Below, one piece after another: positions 40,126-40,141 of a stretch of 40,141 nucleotides of DNA. Source of the stretch: JBBAFM01 sp041655415 (lineage in GTDB: Bacteria; Bacillota; Clostridia; Peptostreptococcales; JAAYPU01); NCBI GenBank assembly GCA_964429195.1, contig CAYSBC010000010.1, forward strand, positions 1 to 40,141. Reading direction: 5' to 3'. Within the stretch, counting starts at the first letter, position 1. The number at the start of each line of letters is the position of its first letter. The notes beneath the pieces were generated by a model. It worked only from the letters and a program-made list of their open reading frames with translations, was not told the DNA's origin and ran no database searches. The position numbers and the translations under genes were made by a program.

Positions 40126-40141
40126 TGTAGATGTCGCCGCA

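Overview
The window looks like a chromosomal scaffold from an anaerobic, endospore-forming, low-GC Clostridia (Bacillota). The support is AT-rich intergenic DNA, strong AGGAGG ribosome sites with several GTG/TTG starts, a CIRCE-controlled groESL, sporulation genes (spmA, spmB, spoIID), a glycyl radical enzyme with its radical SAM activase, and the tmk-holB-ricT housekeeping block. I cannot name genus or species from the sequence. There are two 100-N scaffold gaps. One (25974-26073) is almost certainly an unmerged 55-bp contig overlap rather than missing DNA.

Layout. 1-4700, minus strand: guaB (running off the left edge), a VanY-type D,D-carboxypeptidase with a G10 tract at its ribosome site, and groES-groEL behind a perfect CIRCE operator. 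4936-7430, plus: a gap, then a YjjI-like glycyl radical enzyme overlapping its YjjW-like activase. 7434-11550, plus: a consensus promoter followed by a 40-residue membrane peptide, tmk, holB, ricT, a TlpA-like lipoprotein lacking the CXXC cysteines, and trmN6. 11731-12429, minus: abrB and a DUF948-like protein. 12648-19756, plus: spmA-spmB, murA-spoIID, and an addB with no adjacent addA. 19820-21055, minus: threonine ammonia-lyase.

21113-21707 is a decayed insertion sequence bounded by an 18-bp direct repeat, with a palindromic 129-bp element inside. Then come an SLH-GH18 surface protein and purine nucleoside phosphorylase, facing a hotdog thioesterase. 24865-27114 is a decayed accessory stretch: a membrane protein, the false gap, an antitoxin-like fragment, a small two-helix membrane protein and a headless ORF.

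27154-28332 (minus) is a DUF438/PAS protein with an FNR-like box upstream. Divergent from it is a HTH-Fic fusion whose promoter is threaded through three ATTCCG(A/G)T repeats. It is followed by the most distinctive block (29639-36254): a 1655-residue alpha-2-macroglobulin lipoprotein with a destroyed thioester, a membrane-anchored MEMO-family protein, and a membrane-anchored parallel beta-helix protein, tightly packed as an apparent operon for an extracytoplasmic function. The right end carries a small unknown protein, a NusG-domain-II/Gx-transporter pair, an MFS permease with a D-2-hydroxyacid dehydrogenase, and finally a strong promoter with A-tracts that may drive an rRNA operon just outside the window.
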